Source of the DNA: Pseudomonas brassicacearum
GTDB lineage: Bacteria > Pseudomonadota > Gammaproteobacteria > Pseudomonadales > Pseudomonadaceae
Assembly (NCBI RefSeq): GCF_003732225.1
Contig: NZ_MOBJ01000014.1
Location: 62,001 to 126,000, forward strand
Direction: 5' to 3'
Length of the DNA: 64,000 nucleotides
In this document: in pieces, positions 43,796 to 51,448 of the stretch
Numbering within the stretch: the stretch's first letter is position 1
Layout of the letters: each line of letters opens with the position of its first letter
Notes under the pieces: generated by a model
The model's database searches: none
What the model was told of the DNA's origin: nothing
The model's input: the letters and a program-made list of their open reading frames with translations, nothing else
Program-made: the position numbers and the translations under genes

Positions 43796-44284
43796 ATGGA
43801 CGATCCAAAAAAGGGCGTGGTCGCTGAGCCGCGCTTCGAAACGGGGCATTTTTTGCTGATCGCCGGGCTGGGCGGGCGGTTTAGCGCGGACACCACCGAA
43901 GGCATTCCCAAACTCTGGAAGAAATTCGAACCGCATATCGGCAATGTTCCAGGGCAAATAGGTGAAGTAACCTACGGCATCTGCTGCAACCCGGATGGCA
44001 AAGGTGGTTTTGAGTACATCGCCGGTGTCGAGATCAGCAAGCTCGATGATCTGCCAGAACTCTACCGCTGGATCGAAATACAGCCGCAGCACTATGCGGT
44101 GTTCAAGCACGAAGGTGCGCTGGACACCTTGCCACAAACCTTTCAGTACATCTGGAAAACCTGGTTGCCGCAGTCGGGTCATGAGGCTGCCGATGCTCCG
44201 GAGTTCGAGCGCTACAGCGACGACTTCAACCCGAAGCTCAACACCGGTGTGCTGGAAATCTGGGTGCCGCTCAAAACTGCCTGA
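43796..44284 (+). CDS. GyrI-like/AraC effector-binding-domain protein
   Basis: A 162-residue stand-alone small-molecule binding domain: FLLIAGLGGRFSADTTEGIP, LWKKFEPHIGNVPG, YGICCNPDGKGGFEYIAGVE, YAVFKHEGALDTLPQTFQYI and NTGVLEIWVPL. No DNA-binding part is present. Members of this superfamily bind hydrophobic ligands. CAGGAG before ATG 43796 fits. A hairpin (44293-44324) follows. Confidence 0.85.
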   Translation: MDDPKKGVVAEPRFETGHFLLIAGLGGRFSADTTEGIPKLWKKFEPHIGNVPGQIGEVTYGICCNPDGKGGFEYIAGVEISKLDDLPELYRWIEIQPQHYAVFKHEGALDTLPQTFQYIWKTWLPQSGHEAADAPEFERYSDDFNPKLNTGVLEIWVPLKTA

Positions 44285-44292
44285 ATGGGTTG

Positions 44293-44324
44293 AGAGGCGG
44301 CGCAGGTTCGCGCTGTCCGCCTCT
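44293..44324. terminator. hairpin between the GyrI-like gene and the convergent small ORF
   Basis: AGAGGCGG and CCGCCTCT pair around a 16-nt loop with only short T stretches. It is probably shared by both genes. Confidence 0.5.
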
Positions 44325-44335
44325 TCACGTCTGCA

Positions 44336-44446
44336 CTATTTGCCTTTGCTGATTCGGCGCGCTCGCAGCACGTCGATCGACAGCGTGATAAAGCCAAAGG
44401 CGCTGATGGTGAACAGCATAAGCAGACCGATCTGAACGCTACTCAT
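44336..44446 (-). CDS. small single-span membrane protein (36 residues)
   Basis: The minus-strand ATG 44446 with AGGGAAAC upstream encodes MSSVQIGLLMLFTISAFGFI followed by TLSIDVLRARRISKGK. One hydrophobic helix (about residues 6-24) is followed by a basic tail, a clear positive-inside membrane peptide. It is convergent with the GyrI-like gene. The function is unknown, and it is short enough to be missed by gene callers. Confidence 0.6.
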   Translation of the reverse strand: MSSVQIGLLMLFTISAFGFITLSIDVLRARRISKGK

Positions 44447-44609
44447 GGTGAGTTTCCCTATTTATGGTCAGTGACAGGGACAACAAATAGTCCGAACCTT
44501 AAGCGAATGAAAGCCGCTATACGAAGGCTTTACGGGCTTGCAGATGATCGATATGCGGTCCTTATTAATTTATGATTCGCTCCCTCTTTTTCGCTGACCG
44601 GGCCACGCC

Positions 44610-45107
44610 ATGAACTCACCCACGACTGTCATTCGCCAGGTCACGCCGGCTGATCTTGACCGCTGCTTCGCCATCGAAATCGAAGCGTATGAGGGGGATG
44701 AAGCGGCCACTCACGAGAAAATCGCCACACGGATTGCCACCTGGCCGCAAGGTTTTATCGTGGCCGAGGTCGACGGTGTCGTCGCCGGGTTTATCAATTC
44801 GGGGGCGGCGTATCAGGTGGAAATGGCAGATGAGGCCTTCAAGGAGATGATCGGCCATGACCCGGATGGCCCGCAGGTGGTGATCATGTCGGTGGTGGTG
44901 CACCCGGACTTTCAAGGGCTGGGGCTGGCGAAGCGTTTGATGCGCGAGTTCATTGTTCGCGTGCGTGATTTGGGCAAAATCCGCATCAACCTGATGTGCA
45001 AGGAGCGGCACATTCCGCTATATGCCGGGTTTGGTTTCGCCTACCTCAAGGCGTCCGCGTCCGACCACGGCGGCATGGCCTGGCATGAAATGGCGCTGGA
45101 TTTGTAG
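44610..45107 (+). CDS. GNAT family N-acetyltransferase
   Basis: A 165-residue acetyltransferase with IRQVTPADLDRCFAIE at the N-terminus, the core strand VVIMSVVVHPDFQGLGLAKR (acetyl-CoA loop QGLGLA) and LYAGFGFAYL. The overall form recalls arylalkylamine-type members. The substrate is unknown. It stands alone before a family C repeat. Confidence 0.86.
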   Translation: MNSPTTVIRQVTPADLDRCFAIEIEAYEGDEAATHEKIATRIATWPQGFIVAEVDGVVAGFINSGAAYQVEMADEAFKEMIGHDPDGPQVVIMSVVVHPDFQGLGLAKRLMREFIVRVRDLGKIRINLMCKERHIPLYAGFGFAYLKASASDHGGMAWHEMALDL

Positions 45108-45146
45108 CGGTTACCCAACGTTGAAATACGTTGTATGACTACCCCC

Positions 45147-45291
45147 GTAGCAGCTGTCGAGCCTGCGAGGCTGCGTCCGGCCGCGAAGCGGTCGTAAAAT
45201 CAGGCAACGCGTTCTTTCAGACAATCTGCGTACGCAGGATTTGCGAGGACTTCATCCTCGAACGCAGCCTCGCAGGCTCGACAGCTGCTAC
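45147..45291. repeat. long palindromic element, family C
   Basis: GTAGCAGCTGTCGAGCCTGC and its inverse flank the conserved asymmetric core (AAATCAGGCAACGCGTTCTT, then GTACGCAGGATTTGCGAGGA). It has the same orientation as the copy at 17883. Confidence 0.9.
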
Positions 45292-45313
45292 GGGCTGTCA
45301 GGCAATGGGGTGG

Positions 45314-45919
45314 TCAGTAGAGGCTGTTGAGTACCCGAGCGGGCGCTTCCCGATCGTACGTTTCGGCATCGAACTGGCCATCGTTCAAACGCTTGTGAAA
45401 GGCACCTGCGGTGGGCAGGGCCGAGCGGTCCAGGTACTTTTCCGGGTTCCACAAATCCGAACGGACGATCGCCTTGGAGCAGTGGAAATACGCCGCTTCG
45501 ACCTTCACCAGAATCACCGTGCGCGCCGGTTTGCCGTTTACCGAAAAGCTTTCCAGCAACTCGGGCTCGGCGCTGATCCGCGCGCGGCCATTGACCCGCA
45601 ATGTCTCGCCAATCCCCGGAATGATGAATAGCAACGAGATACGCGAATCAAGGACGATATTGCGCAAGGTGTCGATGCGGTTATTGCCCGGGCGGTCGGG
45701 AATCGCCAGCGTTCGCTCATCGATAATCCGCACAAAACCCGGTGTATCGCCGCGAGGCGAACCATCCATGCCGTCGGGGCCGACCGAGCTTACGATGACC
45801 AGCGGCGAGGCGCGCACCATCGCCTGGTAATCGAGATTGAGAAAGGGGATTTCCTTGCGCACGGCGCGGTCGTGGGGCAGGCCATAAATCGCCTCAAGTT
45901 GTTCGATAGTCGTCAGCAT
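45314..45919 (-). CDS. pyridoxamine 5'-phosphate oxidase-fold flavoprotein
   Basis: A 201-residue FMN-binding split-barrel protein of the MSMEG_1061-like type: FLNLDYQAMVRASPLVIVSS, SPRGDTPGFVRIIDERTLAI, DRPGNNRIDTLRNIVLDSRI, LLFIIPGIGETLRVNGRARI and AYFHCSKAIVRSDLWNPEKY. Such proteins reduce or bind small electrophiles; the substrate is unknown. It lies downstream of a GNAT gene in the same direction with a 33-bp gap. Confidence 0.87.
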   Translation of the reverse strand: MLTTIEQLEAIYGLPHDRAVRKEIPFLNLDYQAMVRASPLVIVSSVGPDGMDGSPRGDTPGFVRIIDERTLAIPDRPGNNRIDTLRNIVLDSRISLLFIIPGIGETLRVNGRARISAEPELLESFSVNGKPARTVILVKVEAAYFHCSKAIVRSDLWNPEKYLDRSALPTAGAFHKRLNDGQFDAETYDREAPARVLNSLY

Positions 45920-45952
45920 TGTTCATATCATCCATGACAGGTTGTCGGGTGT

Positions 45953-46438
45953 TCAGAAAGCCAGGGCCATGCGCCGCTCATAGCCGATCCGGCCTTTGTA
46001 GGCGTTGCCGCTGTCGACCCAGCCTTGCTTGAGGTAGAGCCCGAGCGCCGATTCGTTGTGCGCATCCACCGAAAGCTCCAGACCTTTGATTTCCGGCCAG
46101 GCCTGACGCGCTACCTGTGGCAGGGCTTGCAGGCAGGCTTTGCCGAAACCCTTGCCCTGGTGGCGGTGATCGACCTGTAGCGCGTGCACGGTTGCGGTGT
46201 CGCCATTGGCCCAGTGCGGCAGGAACGGCGGGCGCTTGAGCAGCAGGAAAGCCACGGGAGTCTCGTCAGCCAGCAGGGCGAAACCTTTGATGCCGTCGCC
46301 CGGTTCGGACAACAACGTATGCAAGGCCATATCAATATCGCCAGAGAATTGCTGCTGCTGCGCAGGGATCTCGATGGCTTCCAGTTGCTGGCGCTGAACG
46401 GTTGTCAGCTGTTCGTAGGGAACAAGTTGGGTAGTCAC
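45953..46438 (-). CDS. GNAT family N-acetyltransferase
   Basis: A 161-residue protein with ALLADETPVAFLLLKRPPFL, TVHALQVDHRHQGKGFGKAC (acetyl-CoA loop QGKGFGKA) and LSVDAHNESALGLYLKQGWV. The layout is normal for a small acetyltransferase. It lies upstream of the PPOX-fold gene and is probably co-transcribed with it. Confidence 0.86.
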   Translation of the reverse strand: MTTQLVPYEQLTTVQRQQLEAIEIPAQQQQFSGDIDMALHTLLSEPGDGIKGFALLADETPVAFLLLKRPPFLPHWANGDTATVHALQVDHRHQGKGFGKACLQALPQVARQAWPEIKGLELSVDAHNESALGLYLKQGWVDSGNAYKGRIGYERRMALAF

Positions 46439-46706
46439 TGGCGGTGTCCGTGTTGCGACAAATTCAAAGCCGGGATTCTAGCCAGTTTACCTCTTCGAAA
46501 TTTATTTTATTTGAGCTGTCGAATTGGCTTTTTGCCAGACGACTAAGGGTGTCTTCTCACAAAAAACGCTTGGAGAACCCTCATGAATGCATCACGTCGA
46601 TACCGTCGCGGCACCACGTTATTCGAGCTGCAACCCTGATCGTCGGGATGTTCGCCAAATGCTCGATCTGCAGCCATAGTTGATCAGCCCGATGATGGAG
46701 AGCCTT
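46439..46706. other. intergenic region before the YCII gene
   Basis: This 268-bp gap holds the divergent promoters. A possible 18-codon frame, ATG 46583 to 46639 (MNASRRYRRGTTLFELQP), has GGAG upstream. It has no family match and could be a chance frame or a remnant. Confidence 0.3.
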
Positions 46707-47051
46707 ATGAAATACCTATGTCTGGTCTACAGCGACGAACAGGTTCTGCATGCCTCGTCCGACAGCCCGCAAGATGCCGAATGCATGGCCTACGCCGAGT
46801 CGGTTCAGGGCAGCGGCCGGATGCTCGCCGCCGAGGCGCTGGAATCTGTTCAGACCGCTACCACGGTGCGTATGCGCGGTGGCAAGTTGTCGATCACCGA
46901 CGGCCCGTTCGCCGAAACCAAGGAGCAATTGGCCGGCTTCTATCTGATCGATGCGAAGGACCTGAACGAAGCCATTCAGGTCGCCGGCAATATCCCGGCG
47001 GCCCGGGTCGGCAGCATTGAAGTGCGTCCTGTACGTGAGTTGAATCCCTGA
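46707..47051 (+). CDS. YCII-related (DGPF-type) protein
   Basis: A 114-residue dimeric ferredoxin-like fold protein: MKYLCLVYSDEQVL, ESVQTATTVRMRGGKLSITD and the family signature DGPFAETKEQLAGFYLIDAKD. DGPF/YCII proteins are regularly encoded beside ECF42 sigma factors, as here two genes downstream. GGAG upstream supports ATG 46707. The molecular role is not established. Confidence 0.92.
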   Translation: MKYLCLVYSDEQVLHASSDSPQDAECMAYAESVQGSGRMLAAEALESVQTATTVRMRGGKLSITDGPFAETKEQLAGFYLIDAKDLNEAIQVAGNIPAARVGSIEVRPVRELNP

Positions 47052-47076
47052 TAACAATCAAAAACAGGAGTTTTCC

Positions 47077-47568
47077 ATGAGCATTCCCGAAGCAGGCGGT
47101 CAGCCTGCCGAATACCAGTTGTGCATCAGTCGCTTGATTGATGCGCCACGCAGCAAGGTGTTCCGTGCCTGGACCGAGCCGCAGTTGCTCGCCCAGTGGT
47201 GGGGGCCTCACGGCATGACCACGCCGGAGTGTGAAATGGACCTGTGGGTCGGTGGTCAATTCCGCACGCTGATGCGCGCACCGGATGGCAGCGAGTACCC
47301 GACGTCGGGGGTGTACCTGGAAATCGTAGCACCGCAGCGGATTGTCTTCACCGATGCCTTCAAACCTGGCTGGATCCCCTCGGGCAAACCGTTCATGACC
47401 GCCGAAGTGACGTTCGATGAGGTCGACGGCAAAACGCTCTACACCGCCCGCGCCATGCACTGGTCCGAAGAGGATCGAGAGAGCCATGAAGCCATGGGGT
47501 TTCATGACGGCTGGGGGCAGAGCCTGGACCGGTTGGTGACCCTGGTGACCACGGGCATGTCGGACTGA
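47077..47568 (+). CDS. SRPBCC/AHSA1-family protein
   Basis: A 163-residue START-like lipid or ligand-binding fold: ISRLIDAPRSKVFRAWTEPQ, LAQWWGPHGMTTPECEMDLW, VGGQFRTLMRAPDGSEYPTS and the C-terminal helix HDGWGQSLDRLVTLV. It sits between the YCII gene and the sigma factor gene and overlaps the latter by 1 bp (TGATG), so the three form one operon. The ligand is unknown. Confidence 0.9.
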   Translation: MSIPEAGGQPAEYQLCISRLIDAPRSKVFRAWTEPQLLAQWWGPHGMTTPECEMDLWVGGQFRTLMRAPDGSEYPTSGVYLEIVAPQRIVFTDAFKPGWIPSGKPFMTAEVTFDEVDGKTLYTARAMHWSEEDRESHEAMGFHDGWGQSLDRLVTLVTTGMSD

Positions 47569-48803
47569 TGCCGGGCGAGTCGGTCAAGGCGCTGGTCGAG
47601 ACGGTTTACCGCAGTGAATCGCGGCGCATCCTCGCTACATTGATTCGCCTGCTGGGCGATTTCGACCTCGCCGAAGAGGCGTTGCATGAAGCCTTCTTCA
47701 TCGCGGTCGAACGCTGGCAGCGCGATGGCGTGCCTGACAATCCGCGCGCCTGGCTGGTGTCGACCGGGCGCTTCAAGGCCATCGACGGTTTGCGCCGTCG
47801 GGCACGATTTGCCGCCTCGCAAGCGGCATTGGTCGCACAGCTGGAAGAACTCGAAGAGGCCGACTGGAGTGCTGAAGATGTGGAAGACGATCGCTTGCGG
47901 CTGATCTTCACCTGTTGCCACCCGGCCCTGGCGGCGGACGCGCAGGTACCGTTGACGCTGCGCGAAGTCTGCGACCTGACCACTGAGGAAATCGCCCGGG
48001 CCTTTCTCGTTGCACCGTCCACTATCGCTCAGCGCATCGTGCGTGCCAAAAGCAAAATCCGTGACGCAAAAATCCCTTATCAAGTGCCTTCCATTGCCGA
48101 GTTACCGGAGCGTCTGGACAGCGTGTTACGGGTGATTTATCTGGTGTTCAACGAAGGGTATTCGGCGTCGGTCGGCAGCGAGCTGACTCGCGAAGACCTG
48201 ACCCGCGAAGCGATCCGTCTCGGTCGTTTGCTGATGGAACTGTTGCCGGAGCCCGAGGTGATGGGGCTGTTGGCGCTGATGCTGCTCAATGAATCGCGGC
48301 GCCCGGCCAGAACCTCGGCGTCGGGCGAGTTGATCGTTCTCGATGAACAGGACCGTTCGCTGTGGGATGCCCGGATGATTGCCGAAGGTTGCGCATTGAT
48401 CGAGCAGGCGCTGAGCACTCGCGGCTTCGGACCGTATTGCCTGCAAGCAGCGATCTCGGCGGTGCATGCCGAAGCCTCGACGCCCGAGCAAACCGACTGG
48501 CCGCAGATTGTCGGGCTGTATGACGTGTTGCTGCAGGTGCAGCCTTCGCCGGTGATTGAGCTCAATCGCGCGGCGGCATTGTCCAGGCGCGATGGACCGC
48601 TGGCGGGGCTGACACTGATTGAAGGGATTCTGCAGCGAGGCGAGCTGCTCGACTATCACCTGGCCCATTCGGCACGCGCAGAGTTTTGCCGGCAACTGGG
48701 GCGTGTTGAAGAGGCGAGGGCGGCTTATTTACGTGCCCTTGAGCTGACTCGGCAAGTGCCGGAACGACGGTTCATCGAGCGGCGGTTGAGTGAGCTCAAT
48801 TGA
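47568..48803 (+). CDS. ECF sigma factor with DUF6596 extension (ECF42 type)
   Basis: A 411-residue sigma factor. Region 2 has LIRLLGDFDLAEEALHEAFF and NPRAWLVSTGRFKAIDGLRR. Region 4 has LREVCDLTTEEIARAFLVAP and IAQRIVRAKSKIRDAKIPY. A long C-terminal helical extension (about residues 185-411) has LDSVLRVIYLVFNEGYSAS and TPR-like repeats. ECF42 factors lack a classical anti-sigma, and the extension is thought to take part in control; partners are DGPF/YCII proteins. A P. putida member (ECF-10) affects biofilm and antibiotic tolerance. Confidence 0.9.
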   Translation: MPGESVKALVETVYRSESRRILATLIRLLGDFDLAEEALHEAFFIAVERWQRDGVPDNPRAWLVSTGRFKAIDGLRRRARFAASQAALVAQLEELEEADWSAEDVEDDRLRLIFTCCHPALAADAQVPLTLREVCDLTTEEIARAFLVAPSTIAQRIVRAKSKIRDAKIPYQVPSIAELPERLDSVLRVIYLVFNEGYSASVGSELTREDLTREAIRLGRLLMELLPEPEVMGLLALMLLNESRRPARTSASGELIVLDEQDRSLWDARMIAEGCALIEQALSTRGFGPYCLQAAISAVHAEASTPEQTDWPQIVGLYDVLLQVQPSPVIELNRAAALSRRDGPLAGLTLIEGILQRGELLDYHLAHSARAEFCRQLGRVEEARAAYLRALELTRQVPERRFIERRLSELN

Positions 48804-48817
48804 TTGCCGCACCTCAT

Positions 48818-49060
48818 ACCTCATCCGTACCCGTACCCGTCCGTATCCGTAGCAGCTGCCGAGCCCGCGAGGCTGCGTTCGAGGACGAAGTCCTCGCAAA
48901 TCCTGTGCACGCGGTTTGCCTGGAAGAACGCGCTGCCTGATTTCACGACCGCTTCGCGGCCGAACGCAGCCTCGCGGGCTCGGCAGCTGCTACGGATACG
49001 GATACGGATATGGGTATGGGTATGGGTATGGGTATGGATGAGGAATGAGGAATGAGGAAT
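48818..49060. repeat. family C element framed by inverted microsatellites
   Basis: The palindromic element at 48849-48993 (GTAGCAGCTGCCGAGCCCGC and inverse) has its core in the opposite orientation to the copies at 17883 and 45147. Outside it, short tandem repeats continue the symmetry: CCTCAT, CCGTAC and CCGTAT units on the left, and GGATAC, GGGTAT and GGAATGA units on the right. Frames through it are not genes. Confidence 0.88.
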
Positions 49061-49072
49061 GAGGTACGAGCA

Positions 49073-49927
49073 TCACTCCAGCATCTTGGCCAGCAACCAG
49101 CTCCCCGCCGGCCCCGGCGGATGTAGCCGTGACCAGAGCGCGTCGACCGCCACCGGTTTCGGCCAACCGCGGACGTTGAGCTCCTGCAACGAACCCGCAC
49201 CAAAGCGCCCGACCAGCCAGCGCGGCAAGGGCGCCCAACCAAAACCGCCTTGGGCCATTTCCAGCAGCATCAGATAACTGGGCGCCGACCAGACCCGGCC
49301 TTGGGCGCGGGTTTCGTACGGATTGATGATCGTCGCCAGACGCAACTCGCGGTGCTGCTGCAGGATGTTTTTGTCGACCTTTTGCAGTGTCGCCAGCGGA
49401 TGTTCGCGCGACACGAACAAGGCAATTTCCGTGCGCTCGTCGAGCGTCGCGCTGTTCAGGTCTGCCGGGTAGTCAGCCTGCATTTCGGCGAAGGCAATAT
49501 TCGCGCGACCGCGTTGCACCAACGCGATCAAATCGTCGCACTCGGCAATCAGGCATTCGAGTTCCAGATCGGGATAACGCTGCTCGAAGTCGCTCAACGC
49601 GGCTTCAAATCGGTCGGACTGCCAGGTGTCGGAAATCGCCACCGTCAGTTTTGCCTCAACGCCCTGGGATAGCTGCGCGGCGGTCATTTCCAGACGGCTG
49701 ATGGCGGCCAGAATGTCCTCGGCGCGTTGCAGCATGACATGCCCGGCCGAGGTCAGGCTGGGCTTGCGACTGCTGCGATCGAAGAGCATCACGTTCAGGT
49801 CGATTTCAAGGCTCGCGACGGCCGCGCTGATGGTCGACTGGCTCTTGCCGAGTTTGCGTGCCGCTGCGGAAAACGAGCCTTGGGTCGCCGCCTGGACGAA
49901 CGCCAGCAGCACTTCATGTGAGGCCAT
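49073..49927 (-). CDS. LysR-family regulator, divergent from a PACE exporter
   Basis: A 284-residue LysR regulator. The helix-turn-helix FVQAATQGSFSAAARKLGKS, then STISAAVASLEIDL, is at about residues 10-45. The effector domain includes EAKLTVAISDTWQSDRFEAA and LIALVQRGRANIAFAEM. It is divergent from the PACE transporter gene, the same arrangement as AceR/AceI in Acinetobacter, so it probably activates that gene in response to a drug or biocide-like ligand (inference). Confidence 0.87.
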   Translation of the reverse strand: MASHEVLLAFVQAATQGSFSAAARKLGKSQSTISAAVASLEIDLNVMLFDRSSRKPSLTSAGHVMLQRAEDILAAISRLEMTAAQLSQGVEAKLTVAISDTWQSDRFEAALSDFEQRYPDLELECLIAECDDLIALVQRGRANIAFAEMQADYPADLNSATLDERTEIALFVSREHPLATLQKVDKNILQQHRELRLATIINPYETRAQGRVWSAPSYLMLLEMAQGGFGWAPLPRWLVGRFGAGSLQELNVRGWPKPVAVDALWSRLHPPGPAGSWLLAKMLE

Positions 49928-50016
49928 GAACTATCGCCTTGATCGATGGTTAATGGTTATGAAGTATCGGTGTGGTGGTAGATGATGGCAACCACATTCA
50001 CCCAGGGAGCTTGATG

Positions 50017-50454
50017 ATGAGCACCAATAAATCCTTTATCGAACGGGTTTTTCAGGCCATTGGTTTCGAACTGTTGGCGGTCATGCTGTGTACACCGTTG
50101 CTGGCGTGGCTGATGGACAAACCGATGCTCGAGATGGGCGCCGTGACCATTGCCATCGGTCTGATCGCCTTGGTCTGGAACGTGCTGTTCAACGGTCTGT
50201 TCGACCGTCTGCTCAAGCGCCTGGCGCTTGTCCCGAGTGCCGCAACCCGGGTCTTGCACGCCTTGCTGTTTGAAGGGGGGCTGGTGGCGGTCAGTGTGCC
50301 GCTGATTGCCTGGTGGCTGAACGTCAGCCTGATGCAGGCGTTGATTCTGGACATCGGCGTGTTGCTGTTTTTCCTGCCGTACACCTACGTCTACCACTGG
50401 GGTTATGACGTGGTGCGTGAGCGGTGGGTGATGCGCCAGTCTTGCGAGGGATAA
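50017..50454 (+). CDS. PACE-family efflux transporter
   Basis: A 145-residue membrane protein with four hydrophobic segments. It has the bacterial transmembrane-pair motif RVFQAIGFELLAVMLCTPLL, whose Glu is the conserved proton-coupling residue, and the second repeat RVLHALLFEGGLVAVSVPLI. WNVLFNGLFDRL and YTYVYHWGYDVVRERW are the matching loops. AceI-type members export chlorhexidine and other biocides. AGGGAGC precedes ATGs at 50014 and 50017. Confidence 0.9.
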   Translation: MSTNKSFIERVFQAIGFELLAVMLCTPLLAWLMDKPMLEMGAVTIAIGLIALVWNVLFNGLFDRLLKRLALVPSAATRVLHALLFEGGLVAVSVPLIAWWLNVSLMQALILDIGVLLFFLPYTYVYHWGYDVVRERWVMRQSCEG

Positions 50455-50461
50455 AAGCAAA

Positions 50462-50556
50462 GATCGCAGCCTGCGGCAGCTCCTACGCAGGTTGAATACA
50501 TCCGCAAAAATTGTGACTGTACTCGATCGGCGTAGGAGCTGCCGAAGGCTGCGATC
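50462..50556. repeat. REPIN, family A (mixed arms)
   Basis: The left arm has the CTGCGG type and the right arm the CCGAAGG type, with a centre of about 45 nt. It lies between the convergent PACE and SDR genes. Confidence 0.88.
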
Positions 50557-50568
50557 TTTTGATCTTGA

Positions 50569-51327
50569 TTACAAAAACATTCCCCCCGAAGCTTCGATAC
50601 GCTGCCCATTGATCCACTGACTGCCCGGCGCCAGCAACAGCGCAATGGCGGCGCCAATGTCGTCGGGTTTGCCGGTGCGCCCCAGCGCCGTATTGCTTGC
50701 CACCAGTTGGTTCACCTCCGCGTTATCACGCACCGTACCGCCGCCAAAGTCGGTTTCGATGGCGCCCGGTGCGAGGATATTCACCGCAATATTCCGTGCC
50801 CCAAGTTCCTTGGCCTGGTAGCGGGTCAGCACTTCCATCGCCCCCTTCATCGCTGCATAGGCGCCGTACCCCGGCAGGCTGAAACGGGCCAGACCGCTGG
50901 AGATATTGATGATCCGGCCACCGTCATTCAGCAGCGGCAACAGGTTTTGGGTGAGGAAAAACGGCCCCTTCAGATGGACGTTCATCAGCAAATCGAACTG
51001 GGCGACGGTGGTGTCGGCGAAGTTCGCATGCACGCCGACCCCGGCGTTGTTGATCAGAAAGTCGAAGTGCTGGCGGTCGAAGTGGTTTTTCAGGACATTC
51101 CCGACCTCTGTGGTGAAGGCGCCGAAACCTTCGCTCTGACCGACGTCGAGTTGCAGCATGGCGGCGCGACCGCCAAGGCTTTCGATTTGCGTGACTAGCG
51201 CCTGGGCTTCGTCGGCGCGGCTGTTGTAGGTGCCGATAATGTCGATGCCCTGAGCTGCCAGATGCAGGGCGGTACTTTTGCCGAGGCCACGGCTGGCGCC
51301 GGTGATCAATGCGATTTTGCGGTTCAT
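50569..51327 (-). CDS. SDR family oxidoreductase
   Basis: A 252-residue short-chain dehydrogenase: TGASRGLGKSTALHL (cofactor loop; Asn-Ser after YN favours NADP), LINNAGVGVH, catalytic Ser in INISSGLARF, YAAMK for the catalytic Tyr/Lys, and GQRIEASGGMFL at the end. The frame is intact and full length. It is divergent from a LysR gene 121 bp away, which is likely its regulator. The substrate is unknown. Confidence 0.9.
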   Translation of the reverse strand: MNRKIALITGASRGLGKSTALHLAAQGIDIIGTYNSRADEAQALVTQIESLGGRAAMLQLDVGQSEGFGAFTTEVGNVLKNHFDRQHFDFLINNAGVGVHANFADTTVAQFDLLMNVHLKGPFFLTQNLLPLLNDGGRIINISSGLARFSLPGYGAYAAMKGAMEVLTRYQAKELGARNIAVNILAPGAIETDFGGGTVRDNAEVNQLVASNTALGRTGKPDDIGAAIALLLAPGSQWINGQRIEASGGMFL

Positions 51328-51448
51328 GGGACGTTCTCCAGAGCAGTGAGTGATGATGGGAGAAAGTTTATTTATCCGCCTTTAGGTGATAAACAGGCTG
51401 AAATCGGAATCACTGGTCGGATAACCCGAACAATAAAGAGTCGGCCTC

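Noticed and set aside
46583..46639. 18-codon frame before the YCII gene
   Set aside because: It is too short to judge, with no attenuator hairpin or biased codons to make it a leader peptide.
48804..49055. Open frames through the microsatellite region
   Set aside because: Their sequence is only the translated tandem repeats (PYPYPYP and WVWVWV runs).
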